Below are positions 47,079 to 56,285 of a DNA stretch of 64,000 nt, piece after piece. This DNA comes from Pseudomonas berkeleyensis. GTDB taxonomy: Bacteria > Pseudomonadota > Gammaproteobacteria > Pseudomonadales > Pseudomonadaceae. The stretch spans positions 3,972,001 to 4,036,000 of the forward strand of contig NZ_CP059139.1 in assembly GCF_014109765.1 (NCBI RefSeq), in the 5' to 3' direction. The notes under the pieces were generated by a model, which had not been told where the DNA came from, did no database searches, and saw nothing but the letters and a program-made list of their open reading frames with translations. The translations under genes were made by a program, and so were the position numbers. The stretch's first letter is position 1. The number at the start of each line of letters is the position of its first letter.

Positions 47079-47729
47079 TTACTCCGACTTGTTCTGTTTT
47101 CCTTGATCTACGGCAGCTACCTTGGGTGCATCCTTCAACTCGGCCTTGGCCGGCTGGCTGTACTTGGCGATCAGGCCCTGCATGGTGTCGCGCGAGGTCA
47201 GCAGAATCTCCACCCGGCGGTTGAGCGCACGGCCCGCGGCGCTGTCGTTGGCGGCACGTGGGGCATCCGAACCCAGGCCCATGACCTGCAGTCGGTTCTG
47301 CTTGAGGCCGCTGAGACGGAAGATCGAGGTCACGGCACGCGCACGTTGCTGGCTGAGGTCGCGATTCTGCGCATCATCACCACTGCTGTCGGCATGCCCG
47401 AGCACGACCACAGCGATGTCTTCATCGGTTTCCAGCAACTTGGCGACGCGGGTGATCGGACCAAGGCTGACCGGCAGCAGCATCTGCGGACGATCCGGGT
47501 TGAAGGAACCCTGTACCGGCGCGGTGACCACCAGCAGGTTCTCGCGACGCTCGAACTCGAAATGGCTGCCTTTGACCGCTTCGCGCAGCTTGGGCTCGTA
47601 TTCGTCGAGCCAGGCACGGGTCACTTGTGGTGGCGGCATCACTGCCGGCTTGGCCACTTCCTTCTTTTCCGGGCTGGAGCAACCTGCAATCAGCAGGCAG
47701 CAGGTGAAAGCGAAGATCTTGTTGCGCAT
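47079..47729 (-). CDS. OmpA-family lipoprotein
   Basis: 216-aa lipoprotein with lipobox LIAGCS (Cys about 17) and a peptidoglycan-binding OmpA C-terminal domain (about residues 80-180): 'VVVLGHADSSGDDAQNRDLSQQRARAV' and 'ALNRRVEILL'. A lysine-rich tail follows the domain. Probably anchors the outer membrane to peptidoglycan. It lies upstream of pdxH on the same strand, but the gap of 76 nt leaves co-transcription open. Confidence 0.87.
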   Translation of the reverse strand: MRNKIFAFTCCLLIAGCSSPEKKEVAKPAVMPPPQVTRAWLDEYEPKLREAVKGSHFEFERRENLLVVTAPVQGSFNPDRPQMLLPVSLGPITRVAKLLETDEDIAVVVLGHADSSGDDAQNRDLSQQRARAVTSIFRLSGLKQNRLQVMGLGSDAPRAANDSAAGRALNRRVEILLTSRDTMQGLIAKYSQPAKAELKDAPKVAAVDQGKQNKSE

Positions 47730-47798
47730 GAAGCCCCCCAGGGTCTCAGTCGATTCGAATTATTCAAAACACGACTGCCAGGCAGTGTAGACCGGCAG

Positions 47799-48944
47799 TT
47801 ACAGGCATTGGGCCAATATCCGCGCTAATTTCTGCGCACGCGGATCCATCAGGACGAACGGTCCCAGATTGTTGATAACGAAGCCAAACGCGACATCGCG
47901 CTCGGGGTCAGCGAAGCCGCTGGAACCGCCGGCACCGGGATGACCGAAGGCGTTGCCTCCCAGACCGTAGGTGGCGTTGGCCACCTGCGCCTGATCGAGC
48001 ATGCAGCCGAGGCCGAAACGGGTCTGAGTCAGCAGCGTCTTGTCTTCACCGACGGCGTGCTCACGGGTCATCTCGGCGAGCAACTCGCTCTCCAGCAAGC
48101 GACCATCGAGCAGGCCCGCGTAGAAACCGGCCAGGCTCCGGGCATTGCCGTGCCCGTTGGCGGCCGGCTGCTGCATGCGTCGCCACTCAGGCTTGTTGGT
48201 GCTGGTCATGATCGACGGCGGGTTGGTGAACGAACGCGTACTCATGGCAGCGGCATCGCTCATCATCACCTTGAGCAGGCGCTGCGCTGCGGCATCCCCC
48301 AGGTTGCCCTTGCCCCGGGCGATATGAGCGACCCGCTCGAACTCGCTGTCAGCCAGGCCGACATGGAAGTCCAGGCCCAGCGGTTTGGCGATACGCGCGG
48401 CAATGCTTTCGCCGGGGCCACGCCCCTCGACACGGCGGATCAGCTCGCCGATCAACCAGCCATAAGTGATCGGGGCATAGCCATGGCCTTCGCCGAGCGT
48501 CCACCAGGGCGTTTCGGCGGCCAGCGCGGTGGTCATGGTCTGCCAGTCGTAGAGAGCTTCGGCAGGCAGCAGTTGGTGCAGCGCCGGCAGGCCCGCCTGG
48601 TGGCTGAGCAGATGACGCAGGGTGATGCGCTCCTTGCCCGCAGCAGCAAATTCAGGCCAGTAACGCGCAACCGGCGCGTCGAGTTCGAGCTTGCCCTCGC
48701 CGACCAGTTGCAAGGCGACGACAGCGGCGAAGGGTTTGGTGCAGGAGAACAGGTTGGCGATGGTATCGCTGTGCCAGGCCTGCTGGCCGTCCTTGTCCAT
48801 CACACCGGCCCAGATATCCAGCACGGTTTCCCCACCGACCTGGACACAGAGCGCGGCACCGCGCTCCTGTGGATCATCGAAGAGACTGGCGAAGGCTTCC
48901 TTCACCGCCTCGAAGCGCAAGTCGAAATACCCCTGAACCTGCAC
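47799..48944 (-). CDS. Beta-lactamase-family serine hydrolase (EstB-like)
   Basis: 381-aa hydrolase of the class C beta-lactamase/esterase fold. The nucleophile motif SCTK (SxxK) occurs in 'NLFSCTKPFAAV' at about residue 70, with a tyrosine motif 'YAPITYGWLIGEL' downstream. No signal peptide, suggesting a cytoplasmic esterase rather than a resistance enzyme. I chose GTG 48944 because AAAGGAG is 6 nt upstream. Substrate unknown. Confidence 0.82.
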   Translation of the reverse strand: MQVQGYFDLRFEAVKEAFASLFDDPQERGAALCVQVGGETVLDIWAGVMDKDGQQAWHSDTIANLFSCTKPFAAVVALQLVGEGKLELDAPVARYWPEFAAAGKERITLRHLLSHQAGLPALHQLLPAEALYDWQTMTTALAAETPWWTLGEGHGYAPITYGWLIGELIRRVEGRGPGESIAARIAKPLGLDFHVGLADSEFERVAHIARGKGNLGDAAAQRLLKVMMSDAAAMSTRSFTNPPSIMTSTNKPEWRRMQQPAANGHGNARSLAGFYAGLLDGRLLESELLAEMTREHAVGEDKTLLTQTRFGLGCMLDQAQVANATYGLGGNAFGHPGAGGSSGFADPERDVAFGFVINNLGPFVLMDPRAQKLARILAQCL

Positions 48945-49016
48945 AGTTGACTCCTTTGACGAAATTGCGGGCATTGTTCCAGCCAATGCGCCTGTTGGGA
49001 ACCGCTGGTAATCGAC

Positions 49017-49040
49017 AAAACGCCCGTGGCACGGGCGTTT
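49017..49040 (-). terminator. Terminator of dinG
   Basis: Stem AAACGCCCGT / ACGGGCGTTT with a 3-nt loop immediately after dinG, followed on the minus strand by TTTTG. Confidence 0.75.
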
Positions 49041-51184
49041 CAGTGGATTTCCCGACGAAAGGGCGGCAAGGCATTGAGAATCGCCTTGCCGTAACGCTGG
49101 GTGACCACGCGACGATCCAGCAAGGTGATGGTGCCGCGATCCTCTTCGGTTCGCAGCAGACGGCCACAGGCCTGTACCAGGCGCAGGGACGCATCCGGCA
49201 CCGCGATCTCCATGAACGGGTTGCCGCCACGGGCCTCGATCCATTCGGCCAGCGCCGCCTCGACCGGGTCATCCGGCACCGCGAAGGGAATCTTGGCGAT
49301 CACCACGTGCTCGCAATAGGCGCCAGGCAGGTCGACACCTTCGGCAAAGCTGGCGAGGCCGAACAGCACGCTTTCTTCACCGGAATCGACACGTGCCTTG
49401 TGCTTGTTCAGGGTCTCCTGCTTGGACAGGTTGCCCTGGATGAACACGCGTTTACGCCAGTCGCGCTCCAGGCCGTCGAATACGTCCTGCATCTGCCGAC
49501 GCGAGGAGAACAGCACCAGCGAACCACGACTGCCAGCCACCAGCGCCGGCAGATCGCGAATGATCGCCGCGGTATGCACCGCGGCATCGCGAGGATCGGC
49601 CTTGAGGTCAGGCACCCGCAACACACCTGCATCCGCGTGATGGAAGGGGCTCGGCACCACCGCAGTGACCGCCACCTTGGGCAGACCTGCGCGCATGCGG
49701 TAACGGTCGAAAGAGCCCAATGCCGTCAGCGTGGCCGAGGTCACCAGGGCGCCGTAGGCGACGCTCCACAGGTTGCGCCGCAAGGTCTCAGCGGCCAGGA
49801 TCGGGCTCGCATTGACCTCGATATCGAACAACGCGCCACTCTCGGCCAGGGTCAGCCAACGGGCCATGGGCGGACTCTCTTCCGGGTCTTCGGCGGTGAA
49901 TGCCAACCACAGTTCCCAGTTGCCCTTGGCTCGTGCCATCAGACTGCCGAACAACGGGTACCACTCCTCGGCCTGGTGGCTGGCGACACCCACTGCGCCC
50001 TCGCCGTCCATCGCCTCCTTGAGCAGTTCGGTGACGCCGGTAAACAGATCGTTGAGTTTGGAAAAACCTTTCTTCAGCTCCAGTCCCAGCTCGCGAATGT
50101 GCTCGGGCACTACGCCACCGACAAAACGGTGGCGTGGGCGCTCGCGTCCTTCCATGTCCTCGCCGGCCTTGAAGTCGGCAATTTCCTCGCAGGCGCTGAA
50201 CATGAACTGCTGATGACTCTTCAACTCGCGCGCCAGCTCCGGCACCTGCTCGATCAGGCGACCCAGGTCACCCGGTAGCGGATTCTGCGCCAGCAGCTTG
50301 GTGAGGTTCTTGTCGATCTGGGTCAGCCAGTCGGCAGTCGAGCGCAGCCGGGTGAAATGCGCGAAGTGACCGATGGCCTTGTCCGGCAGGTGATGGCCTT
50401 CGTCGAACACGTAGATGGTTTCGCGCGGGTCGGGCAGCACGGCACCGCCACCCAGCGCCAGGTCGGCCAACACCATGTCGTGGTTGGTGACGATCACATC
50501 GACCTTGCCCATGCCTTCACGGGCCTTGTAGAACGCACACTGCTGGAAGTTCGGGCAATGCCGATTGGTGCACTGGCTATGATCGGTAGTCAGTTGGCTC
50601 CAGCGCGTGTCTTCAAGTTCTTCAGGCCATGAATCGCGGTCGCCGTCCCATTTGTTACCGGCGAGCTTCTCGATCATCGCGGTAAACAACTTCTGGCCCT
50701 GCTCGTCGACATCGATGCGAAAGCCTTCTTCTTCGAACAACTGGGCGGTGGCGCTTTGCGCGGCGCCATCCTGCAACAGGTGGTCGAGCTTGGACAGGCA
50801 CAGATAGCGGCCACGCCCCTTGGCCAGGGCGAAGCTGAAGTTCAGACCACTGTTGCGCAGCAGATCCGGCAGATCCTTGTGCACGATCTGCTCCTGCAGG
50901 GCGACCGTCGCCGTGGCGATGACCAGGCGTTTGCCCGCGGCCTTGGCGGTCGGAATGGTCGCCAGGCTGTAGGCCACCGTCTTGCCGGTACCGGTGCCCG
51001 CCTCTACCGCGACCACGGCAGGATCGCCCAGGCGTTTGCCTTCGTCGTCAGACTTGATCGCGCCGAGCACCTTGGCGATCTCGGCGATCATCAGGCGCTG
51101 GCCATAGCGAGGCTTGAGCGACTTGGCCTCGAGGAAACGGGAATAGGCGCCCTGGATCTGGGACTTGAGTTCAGTGCTGAGCAT
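49040..51184 (-). CDS. dinG: ATP-dependent DNA helicase DinG
   Basis: 714-aa 5'-3' XPD-like helicase. Walker A in 'VEAGTGTGKTVAYSLA' (about residues 55-70), four Fe-S cysteines in 'RYLCLSK' and 'CTNRHCPNFQQC', DEGH box 'YVFDEGHHLPDKAIG', and C-terminal motif VI 'LVQACGRLLRTEEDRG'. The ATG at 51184 (MLSTELKSQIQ) is the family start; earlier codons would add a short extension. Confidence 0.95.
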   Translation of the reverse strand: MLSTELKSQIQGAYSRFLEAKSLKPRYGQRLMIAEIAKVLGAIKSDDEGKRLGDPAVVAVEAGTGTGKTVAYSLATIPTAKAAGKRLVIATATVALQEQIVHKDLPDLLRNSGLNFSFALAKGRGRYLCLSKLDHLLQDGAAQSATAQLFEEEGFRIDVDEQGQKLFTAMIEKLAGNKWDGDRDSWPEELEDTRWSQLTTDHSQCTNRHCPNFQQCAFYKAREGMGKVDVIVTNHDMVLADLALGGGAVLPDPRETIYVFDEGHHLPDKAIGHFAHFTRLRSTADWLTQIDKNLTKLLAQNPLPGDLGRLIEQVPELARELKSHQQFMFSACEEIADFKAGEDMEGRERPRHRFVGGVVPEHIRELGLELKKGFSKLNDLFTGVTELLKEAMDGEGAVGVASHQAEEWYPLFGSLMARAKGNWELWLAFTAEDPEESPPMARWLTLAESGALFDIEVNASPILAAETLRRNLWSVAYGALVTSATLTALGSFDRYRMRAGLPKVAVTAVVPSPFHHADAGVLRVPDLKADPRDAAVHTAAIIRDLPALVAGSRGSLVLFSSRRQMQDVFDGLERDWRKRVFIQGNLSKQETLNKHKARVDSGEESVLFGLASFAEGVDLPGAYCEHVVIAKIPFAVPDDPVEAALAEWIEARGGNPFMEIAVPDASLRLVQACGRLLRTEEDRGTITLLDRRVVTQRYGKAILNALPPFRREIH

Positions 51185-51314
51185 GTATTCTGAAACGAAA
51201 AAGGCTGGATAAATTTTCAGTATTTCTGAAGCGGTCGCTATCATAGCGCGCCAATCGATCCAGCGCAGAACCCTGTGTCGAAGGATCGTTACAAGAATCG
51301 AACGGAGACGCCTG

Positions 51315-51779
51315 ATGACGCCCTACGCCTCGCTCTATGCCCTGCATCTGCTCGCTGCCCTGATCTGGGTAGGCGGTATGTTCTTCGCCTGGATGATCCT
51401 GCGTCCCTCGGCGGTCGAAGTGCTGGAAGCACCCGCTCGCTTACGCCTGTGGCTGAGCGTGTTCAAGCGCTTCTTCATCTGGGTGTGGGCCGCGGTGGTG
51501 CTGCTGCCGGTCAGCGGCATGGGCATGCTGCAGATGGGCTTCGGCGGAATGCAGGGCGCACCGCGCTACGTGCACATCATGATGGGGCTGTACCTGGTGA
51601 TGCTCGCCCTGTTCCTGCGCATTCAGGCCCTGCAACTGCCGGAATTGCGTCGTGCGGTGGAGGCGGAGGACTGGCCGGCAGGCGGCGCAGTGCTGGGCAG
51701 GATTCGCAAGGTGGTGGGATTCAACCTGCTGATCGGCCTGGCACTGACTGCTCTGGTCGGTATGCGCCCCACTTTCTGA
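51315..51779 (+). CDS. CopD-family membrane protein
   Basis: 154-aa integral membrane protein with four helices (residues ~5-30, 48-70, 84-103, 125-148). The family signature 'ALHLLAALIWVGGMFFAWMIL' with a conserved histidine opens helix 1, and 'RYVHIMMGLYLVML' gives a second histidine. CopD-domain proteins are associated with copper or haem. Role here unknown; divergent from dinG. Confidence 0.82.
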   Translation: MTPYASLYALHLLAALIWVGGMFFAWMILRPSAVEVLEAPARLRLWLSVFKRFFIWVWAAVVLLPVSGMGMLQMGFGGMQGAPRYVHIMMGLYLVMLALFLRIQALQLPELRRAVEAEDWPAGGAVLGRIRKVVGFNLLIGLALTALVGMRPTF

Positions 51780-51780
51780 A

Positions 51781-51865
51781 GCGAGGCGGGCCGAAAGCCG
51801 CATGCGGTGGGTGTAGCCACACACTCACCGCCCACTACAGCGCGCGGCACACCCTACGCGACAGA
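51781..51865. repeat. Degenerate palindromic element
   Basis: Ends CACACCCTACG and contains partially complementary segments, resembling a decayed member of the GTAGGG family. No gene in it. Confidence 0.35.
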
Positions 51866-51875
51866 GTCGAAAGGC

Positions 51876-52637
51876 TCAGAAACGGAAAACCTGCAGCTCA
51901 CCACTGCGGCCGACACTGCCTTCGCGGCCCGGACGACCATGGCTGCCATCACTGGCACCCTCTACGCCATAGAGCAGGCAGCCCTTGGCAGCACCGCCAC
52001 GACCGCCACGCCCCGCAGTACCGGCCTCACCGCCAGCACCACCATCGAGCAATACCTGGAGACGCTCGACCTCAACGGCGTGCGAAACTTCCAGGGTGAC
52101 GTTGCCGCCGGGCGCACCTTCATGACCGTCAGTACCATCCTGGCCATCATAGCCACTGCTGGCGCTGCCCCAGGTGCATCCACCCGGCTGTCCGTGAGCG
52201 CCGTCGAGCCCTGCATAGCCAGGCGTGCCACGACCACCGCGAACGTCCAGAGTCAGTGACTCGAAGGTGATCTTATGCAGCTTGAGCTTGATCTCGCGTC
52301 CTGCAGTGGCAGGTTTGCTGTATGAGCCCGCAGCCCCTTTGGCGCTGATCCAGGCCCCTTCCCCCACATCGGCATCAAGGATTTCCAGACGCAAGGGTTG
52401 AGCGCCAGGCGCAACGCCGATACGCGCTTCACGTCCCATCTGCAGTTCGGCGATACGCAGCTCGGTCACGGCCGCCGGAATCAGCAACGTAGCGTGGTCG
52501 GCCACTTCCAGACGATCCAGCTGCAAAGCGCTGGAAGCTGCTGGCAGGCGCATCAGCGTGTTGGAGGAAACCTTGATCTGCGAATCGGCCAGTGCCGTTG
52601 TCGCACAGAAACACAGCACAAGCGCCAGATTACGCAT
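51876..52637 (-). CDS. Secreted collagen-like Gly-rich protein
   Basis: 253-aa protein with signal peptide (residues 1-17, ending ALA). Residues ~20-130 are mixed beta-like sequence. From ~133 onward the sequence is dominated by Gly-X-Y-like triplets interrupted by short beta segments ('GGRGTPGYAGLDGAHGQPGG', 'GYDGQDGTDGHEGAPGG', 'GSHGRPGREGSVGRSG'). Two cysteines (CTWGS, GCLLYG) could crosslink. Function unknown; pairs with the DUF1145 gene upstream, which it overlaps by 8 nt. Confidence 0.75.
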   Translation of the reverse strand: MRNLALVLCFCATTALADSQIKVSSNTLMRLPAASSALQLDRLEVADHATLLIPAAVTELRIAELQMGREARIGVAPGAQPLRLEILDADVGEGAWISAKGAAGSYSKPATAGREIKLKLHKITFESLTLDVRGGRGTPGYAGLDGAHGQPGGCTWGSASSGYDGQDGTDGHEGAPGGNVTLEVSHAVEVERLQVLLDGGAGGEAGTAGRGGRGGAAKGCLLYGVEGASDGSHGRPGREGSVGRSGELQVFRF

Positions 52638-52935
52638 GAGCGGCCTCCTCGACTGTCACTGCAACCGGTGCTTCGACTGGTTTATCCACTTTCAGCGGAT
52701 ACAGATGGAAAATGCCGAACAACAGTACCTGGACACGATCCAGCCAGGGACTGCTACGCCCGACCAGAAGCGACGAGAACAACCATAGCTGAAGGCCATG
52801 CAGTGACAGCAAGAAGGCAGCCAGCAGGTAGATCAATTGCTCGAACGGGCTGCCCAGCCACTTGGCCAGGGCGGCGCAGAACACCAGCCAGAAAGACAAG
52901 GCCAACACCTTGCCCGTGATCATCAATGCTTTCAT
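52630..52935 (-). CDS. DUF1145 membrane protein
   Basis: 101-aa protein with three helices (about 7-25, 32-52, 62-82) and 'LLFGIFHLYPLK'; matches DUF1145 as far as I recognise. Overlaps the collagen-like gene and so is co-translated with it. No known function. ATG at 52935 precedes the first helix. Confidence 0.72.
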   Translation of the reverse strand: MKALMITGKVLALSFWLVFCAALAKWLGSPFEQLIYLLAAFLLSLHGLQLWLFSSLLVGRSSPWLDRVQVLLFGIFHLYPLKVDKPVEAPVAVTVEEAAHA

Positions 52936-53174
52936 CCCCGCCCTCGTGCACACGCTTTCTAATAGCGCAGCACGTTAACCGCTCGTGGCGTCGGCCACCA
53001 GTACGGAGGAATGTTTTCCATCACTTTCTGTCGCACGCCGAGAACAAACGGCACGCACCATCGGTGAGAGCAGCACGGTCCCAGAGAGAAGACTGGTGGT
53101 CATGGCGCTGAACGACGCAGTTGCGCCACGCCCCATCACGGGAGCAAAGGCGTTATCGCGAAGCCGAAAAGAAC
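52936..53174. other. Intergenic region, no supported gene
   Basis: A 79-codon open frame crosses part of it but has no family resemblance and runs into the terminator at 53175. I see nothing else. Confidence 0.4.
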
Positions 53175-53208
53175 AGAGCCCGCACGACCTTACGACCGTG
53201 CGGGCTCT
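53175..53208 (-). terminator. Terminator of the OmpA-like gene
   Basis: 12-bp perfect stem AGAGCCCGCACG / CGTGCGGGCTCT, 20 nt after the stop, followed on the minus strand by GTTCTTTTC. Confidence 0.85.
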
Positions 53209-53228
53209 CGTAGCGGCGTGAAGCAGCC

Positions 53229-53861
53229 TTACGGCTGAGCCTCGACCTCGGCTTCTACGCGACGGTTGATGGCACGGCCATCAGCAGTGGCGTTATCGGC
53301 GACAGGACGGCTTTCACCGTAGCCCACTGCCTGCACGCGGCCAGATTCAACACCATACTGGTTCACCAGCACATCGCGAACGGCGCTGGCGCGACGCTCC
53401 GACAGGCCCTGGTTATAAGCATCGCTACCGACCGAGTCGGTGTGACCTTCAACCACGGTGCTGGTTTGCGGGTACTGTTTCATGAAGTCAGCCAGAGCTT
53501 TGATATCGCCGTAGCTTTCCTGCTTGACCTGGGCTTTGTCGAAATCGAACTTGACGTCCAGCTCGACTCGCACGGCTTCAGCCGGCTCGGCGACCACGAC
53601 TTCCTCGACAACCACTTCTTCCTCGACGACAGCTACTTGCTGCGAATCGGCCCCATGAACCCAGCAGTATGCCGCTGCCAAGCCAGCACCGGCAACAGCA
53701 CCACCGCCTGCCCAGGTAGAGCTTTCGATTGCGCCCAATGCAGCACCACCGACACCGCCTACGGCTGCGCAAGTGGGCCAGTCGGTTTTCTGCAACCCAG
53801 CACAACCGGTCAACAGGGTACTAGCCAGAATCAGGGGTACAGCGTTCCTTGTGATACTCAT
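53229..53861 (-). CDS. OmpA-family outer-membrane lipoprotein
   Basis: 210 aa: lipobox LLTGCAG (Cys about 20), a glycine-rich 'GGVGGAALGAIESSTWAGGGAVAGAGL' zipper segment (about 35-62), an acidic/valine linker, and a C-terminal OmpA domain (about 98-205, 'TVVEGHTDSVGSDAYNQGLSERRA'). Similar to Pseudomonas OprF-like or YiaD-like proteins. Binds peptidoglycan. Monocistronic. Confidence 0.88.
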   Translation of the reverse strand: MSITRNAVPLILASTLLTGCAGLQKTDWPTCAAVGGVGGAALGAIESSTWAGGGAVAGAGLAAAYCWVHGADSQQVAVVEEEVVVEEVVVAEPAEAVRVELDVKFDFDKAQVKQESYGDIKALADFMKQYPQTSTVVEGHTDSVGSDAYNQGLSERRASAVRDVLVNQYGVESGRVQAVGYGESRPVADNATADGRAINRRVEAEVEAQP

Positions 53862-54024
53862 ACTTTAGGTCTCCAATGTTCATCGGCCCATAACCGACTC
53901 CATAGTAGTAAAGACAGGAGTTTTACAATCCGCCAGCTATAGAAGGTATTGCGCTTAGTTTCTTCTATCTCTAGGCCTATTATCGACGCCACGTTAGTCT
54001 TTAGTGACTTTTCGAGGATGTTCG

Positions 54025-54522
54025 ATGACTGCCAGCCTAAGTTCCCGTACACCACAGCAGGCTCTGGCCGCGCTGCTCGCCCGTTATACGCCCGAGAAAC
54101 TGCTGTTGCTCGGAGCGAGCGAATTACCCGCGCTCAGCGCTTTCCAGAACGCTCATCCGCAGTGTCGGGTCACTACTGCACCAGCTGCTCCGCTGGCGCC
54201 CGAAGTGGCCGCACAGCGCTTCGACCTCGCCCTACTGGTCGATTGCCTGGAGCACCTGCCCAAACGCGAGGGTCTGCAACTGCTCGGCGGCATCCGCAAC
54301 CTCAATGCCAGCCGAGTCGCCGTACTGGTCGACCTGCAGGCCGGCGATTGGCAAGAAACCGACTTCTTCGCTCTAGCCATGCAAGCAAGCGAGCAATTCC
54401 AGCGCGAAGGACAGACCCTGCATCTGTTCACCTATGATCTGCTCGATTACAAGCAAGTTCCCGACTGGTTGAACGCAAAGTTCTGGGCCAACCCGGAAAA
54501 TTTCGGCAAGTACTGGTGGTAA
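54025..54522 (+). CDS. DUF6231-like small protein
   Basis: 165-aa soluble protein. '[15 protein letters not shown]' and '[29 protein letters not shown]' resemble a truncated methyltransferase fold, which is how the family may have arisen, but the SAM motif is incomplete. The conserved end '[20 protein letters not shown]' is distinctive. Starts at ATG 54025 after CGAGGATG. Precedes ychJ by 4 nt, so likely one operon. Confidence 0.75.
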   Translation: MTASLSSRTPQQALAALLARYTPEKLLLLGASELPALSAFQNAHPQCRVTTAPAAPLAPEVAAQRFDLALLVDCLEHLPKREGLQLLGGIRNLNASRVAVLVDLQAGDWQETDFFALAMQASEQFQREGQTLHLFTYDLLDYKQVPDWLNAKFWANPENFGKYWW

Positions 54523-54526
54523 CGCG

Positions 54527-55009
54527 ATGAACCCACTCGACCCCAACTGCCCTTGCGGTAGCGGCAACCCGCTGAGCCACTGCTGTGGTCAATACCACGA
54601 CGGTGCTTTTGCCCCCAGTGCCGAACTGCTCATGCGCTCGCGCTACAGCGCTTATGTCCTGGGCCAGGTGGACTATCTGGTCGCTACTACCCTGCCGGCT
54701 CAACAGAGTGCACTGGATCGCACCGCCATGACCGCCTGGAGCGCTCAAAGCACCTGGCTGGGCCTGGAGGTGGAAAGCAGTGATGTATTTGGCGGCCAAC
54801 CCGAGCACGCTCAGGTCACCTTTACCGCACGCTGGCATGACCAGCAGGGTGAGCACAGCCATCGCGAACGCTCGGCCTTCGTGCAGATCGACGCCCGCTG
54901 GTACTTCATCGACCCGACCGTGCCACTGAAAGCCGGACGCAACGACCCCTGCCCCTGCCAGGGCGGACAAAAGTTCAAGAAGTGCTGCGCCGCCTACCTC
55001 GGCACCTGA
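54527..55009 (+). CDS. YchJ-family SEC-C protein
   Basis: 160-aa protein with a SEC-C zinc-binding motif at each end: '[13 protein letters not shown]' (residues 8-20) and '[15 protein letters not shown]'. The intervening NTF2-like UPF0225 domain includes '[18 protein letters not shown]'. Function unknown. Cotranscribed with the DUF6231 gene. Confidence 0.9.
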   Translation: MNPLDPNCPCGSGNPLSHCCGQYHDGAFAPSAELLMRSRYSAYVLGQVDYLVATTLPAQQSALDRTAMTAWSAQSTWLGLEVESSDVFGGQPEHAQVTFTARWHDQQGEHSHRERSAFVQIDARWYFIDPTVPLKAGRNDPCPCQGGQKFKKCCAAYLGT

Positions 55010-55081
55010 GCCGGGCTGGCACTTACGAGGCTTTCTGCTTGAGTTGAAACGTCCACCCGGACATTCAACAAGGAGAAAGTC

Positions 55082-56203
55082 ATGCACAAGAAGAGTGGTA
55101 TCGCCATCATCCTGGCCGCCCTGCTCGCAGGCTGCGCCGGTCAGCCCACTGGGCAACAAGGGGAGCGTGTCGACCTGGGGGATAGCCAACGCGTCAGCCG
55201 GCTATTCGCCTATCCGAACAACTGTAGCGTGATCTGTTACCGCGACTGGACGCTGGAACAGACCGTACAACACTACCTGGAGCAGAGCCTCAAGCGGGAC
55301 GGCTACGCTCAGGCCAGCGTAAAAGTGCTGCGCAGCGGCGAACGTATTCAGGCTTACTTCGAGGGCACTCCGCCGGGCTATGGCCAGCCACTGCAGCAAT
55401 TGCTGGATTCCGGCGACCTCGCCTACCAGGGTGCCAGCCAACTGAACAAGGATGGCAAGTGGCAGTACAACTGGTACTTTTTCCTGCCATTGGGCATGGC
55501 CCTGGAAAATCGCAAGAGCGTCGAACTGCTGCACTTCCCACCTGACTACTCTTTGACTCAGGCTCAGGACTACCTACGCTCCAGCACCACGGATCGCTGG
55601 GCCGCGTTGCTCAGCAGCAACGGCGTACCGCCAGAGCAGACACCGGCTTACCAGACCATCGTCGATATCGCGCCGATTGCCGCCCCCGCCAACGCCGGCA
55701 GCGCACTCGAAGGCGTCTACAACTATTTCAACCGCTATCAACAACGCATGGTCGTCGAGCTGAGCGCAGGCAAAGGCGACGGCACCTTGCCCATGGTTGC
55801 ATTCGGCAGCCCGGTACGGAACTGGATCAAGCAGCAATACGGCGTATCGCTTGCAGTACTTGGCCTGGGTCAGATCACTGCAGCCCCCGGCCAGCAGGTT
55901 TCAGTCCTGGGAGCCAATCATCCCAGCTACATCTGGTATGCAGCCGATCCCGCCAACAATCAGGGCAGCGAGGACAAGGCCAATGCGACCGGAATCAAGG
56001 TCATGGGACAGGATCTGAGCGCAGCTTGCTGGCAGGCTGGCATGGGCCAGCAACCTTCACGCGATCCGAAGCAGACCCTCGATGGCTGCACCCAGAAATG
56101 GCAGGTGACGGACAAGCTGCAGACCTGCGAGCTGTTCTTCGTGACAGTGCGCAATCTCAAACCTGAAGAAGCCGAAGCCAAGTGCAAGAGCCAGGCGGGC
56201 TGA
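55082..56203 (+). CDS. Uncharacterised lipoprotein
   Basis: 373-aa predicted lipoprotein: signal peptide ending LLAGCAG (Cys about 18). I do not recognise a domain. It has an N-terminal 'NNCSVICYRDWTLEQTVQHYLEQ' with two cysteines, a central 'LEGVYNYFNRYQQRMVVEL' and a C-terminal cysteine-bearing region. Codon use is like its neighbours. Start follows AAGGAGAAAGTC. Stands alone before a terminator on the opposite strand. Confidence 0.65.
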   Translation: MHKKSGIAIILAALLAGCAGQPTGQQGERVDLGDSQRVSRLFAYPNNCSVICYRDWTLEQTVQHYLEQSLKRDGYAQASVKVLRSGERIQAYFEGTPPGYGQPLQQLLDSGDLAYQGASQLNKDGKWQYNWYFFLPLGMALENRKSVELLHFPPDYSLTQAQDYLRSSTTDRWAALLSSNGVPPEQTPAYQTIVDIAPIAAPANAGSALEGVYNYFNRYQQRMVVELSAGKGDGTLPMVAFGSPVRNWIKQQYGVSLAVLGLGQITAAPGQQVSVLGANHPSYIWYAADPANNQGSEDKANATGIKVMGQDLSAACWQAGMGQQPSRDPKQTLDGCTQKWQVTDKLQTCELFFVTVRNLKPEEAEAKCKSQAG

Positions 56204-56225
56204 CCACAAGGCCGGCGATCACATA

Positions 56226-56257
56226 AAAACGCCGCGACTGAGCAAACCAGTCGCGGC
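56226..56257 (-). terminator. Terminator between convergent genes
   Basis: 10-bp perfect stem GCCGCGACTG / CAGTCGCGGC with a 7-nt loop. On the minus strand it ends in TTTTT, terminating the gene at 56286; on the plus strand the T-run is weak. Confidence 0.8.
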
Positions 56258-56285
56258 GCTTCCTGATGTTCAGCCGGGCTACTAC

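Noticed and set aside
47799..48944. Antibiotic-resistance beta-lactamase
   Set aside because: The SxxK fold is present, but there is no signal peptide and the similarity is to EstB-type esterases.
52985..53221. 78-codon plus-strand frame upstream of the OmpA-like gene
   Set aside because: It runs through a strong terminator and has no family resemblance.
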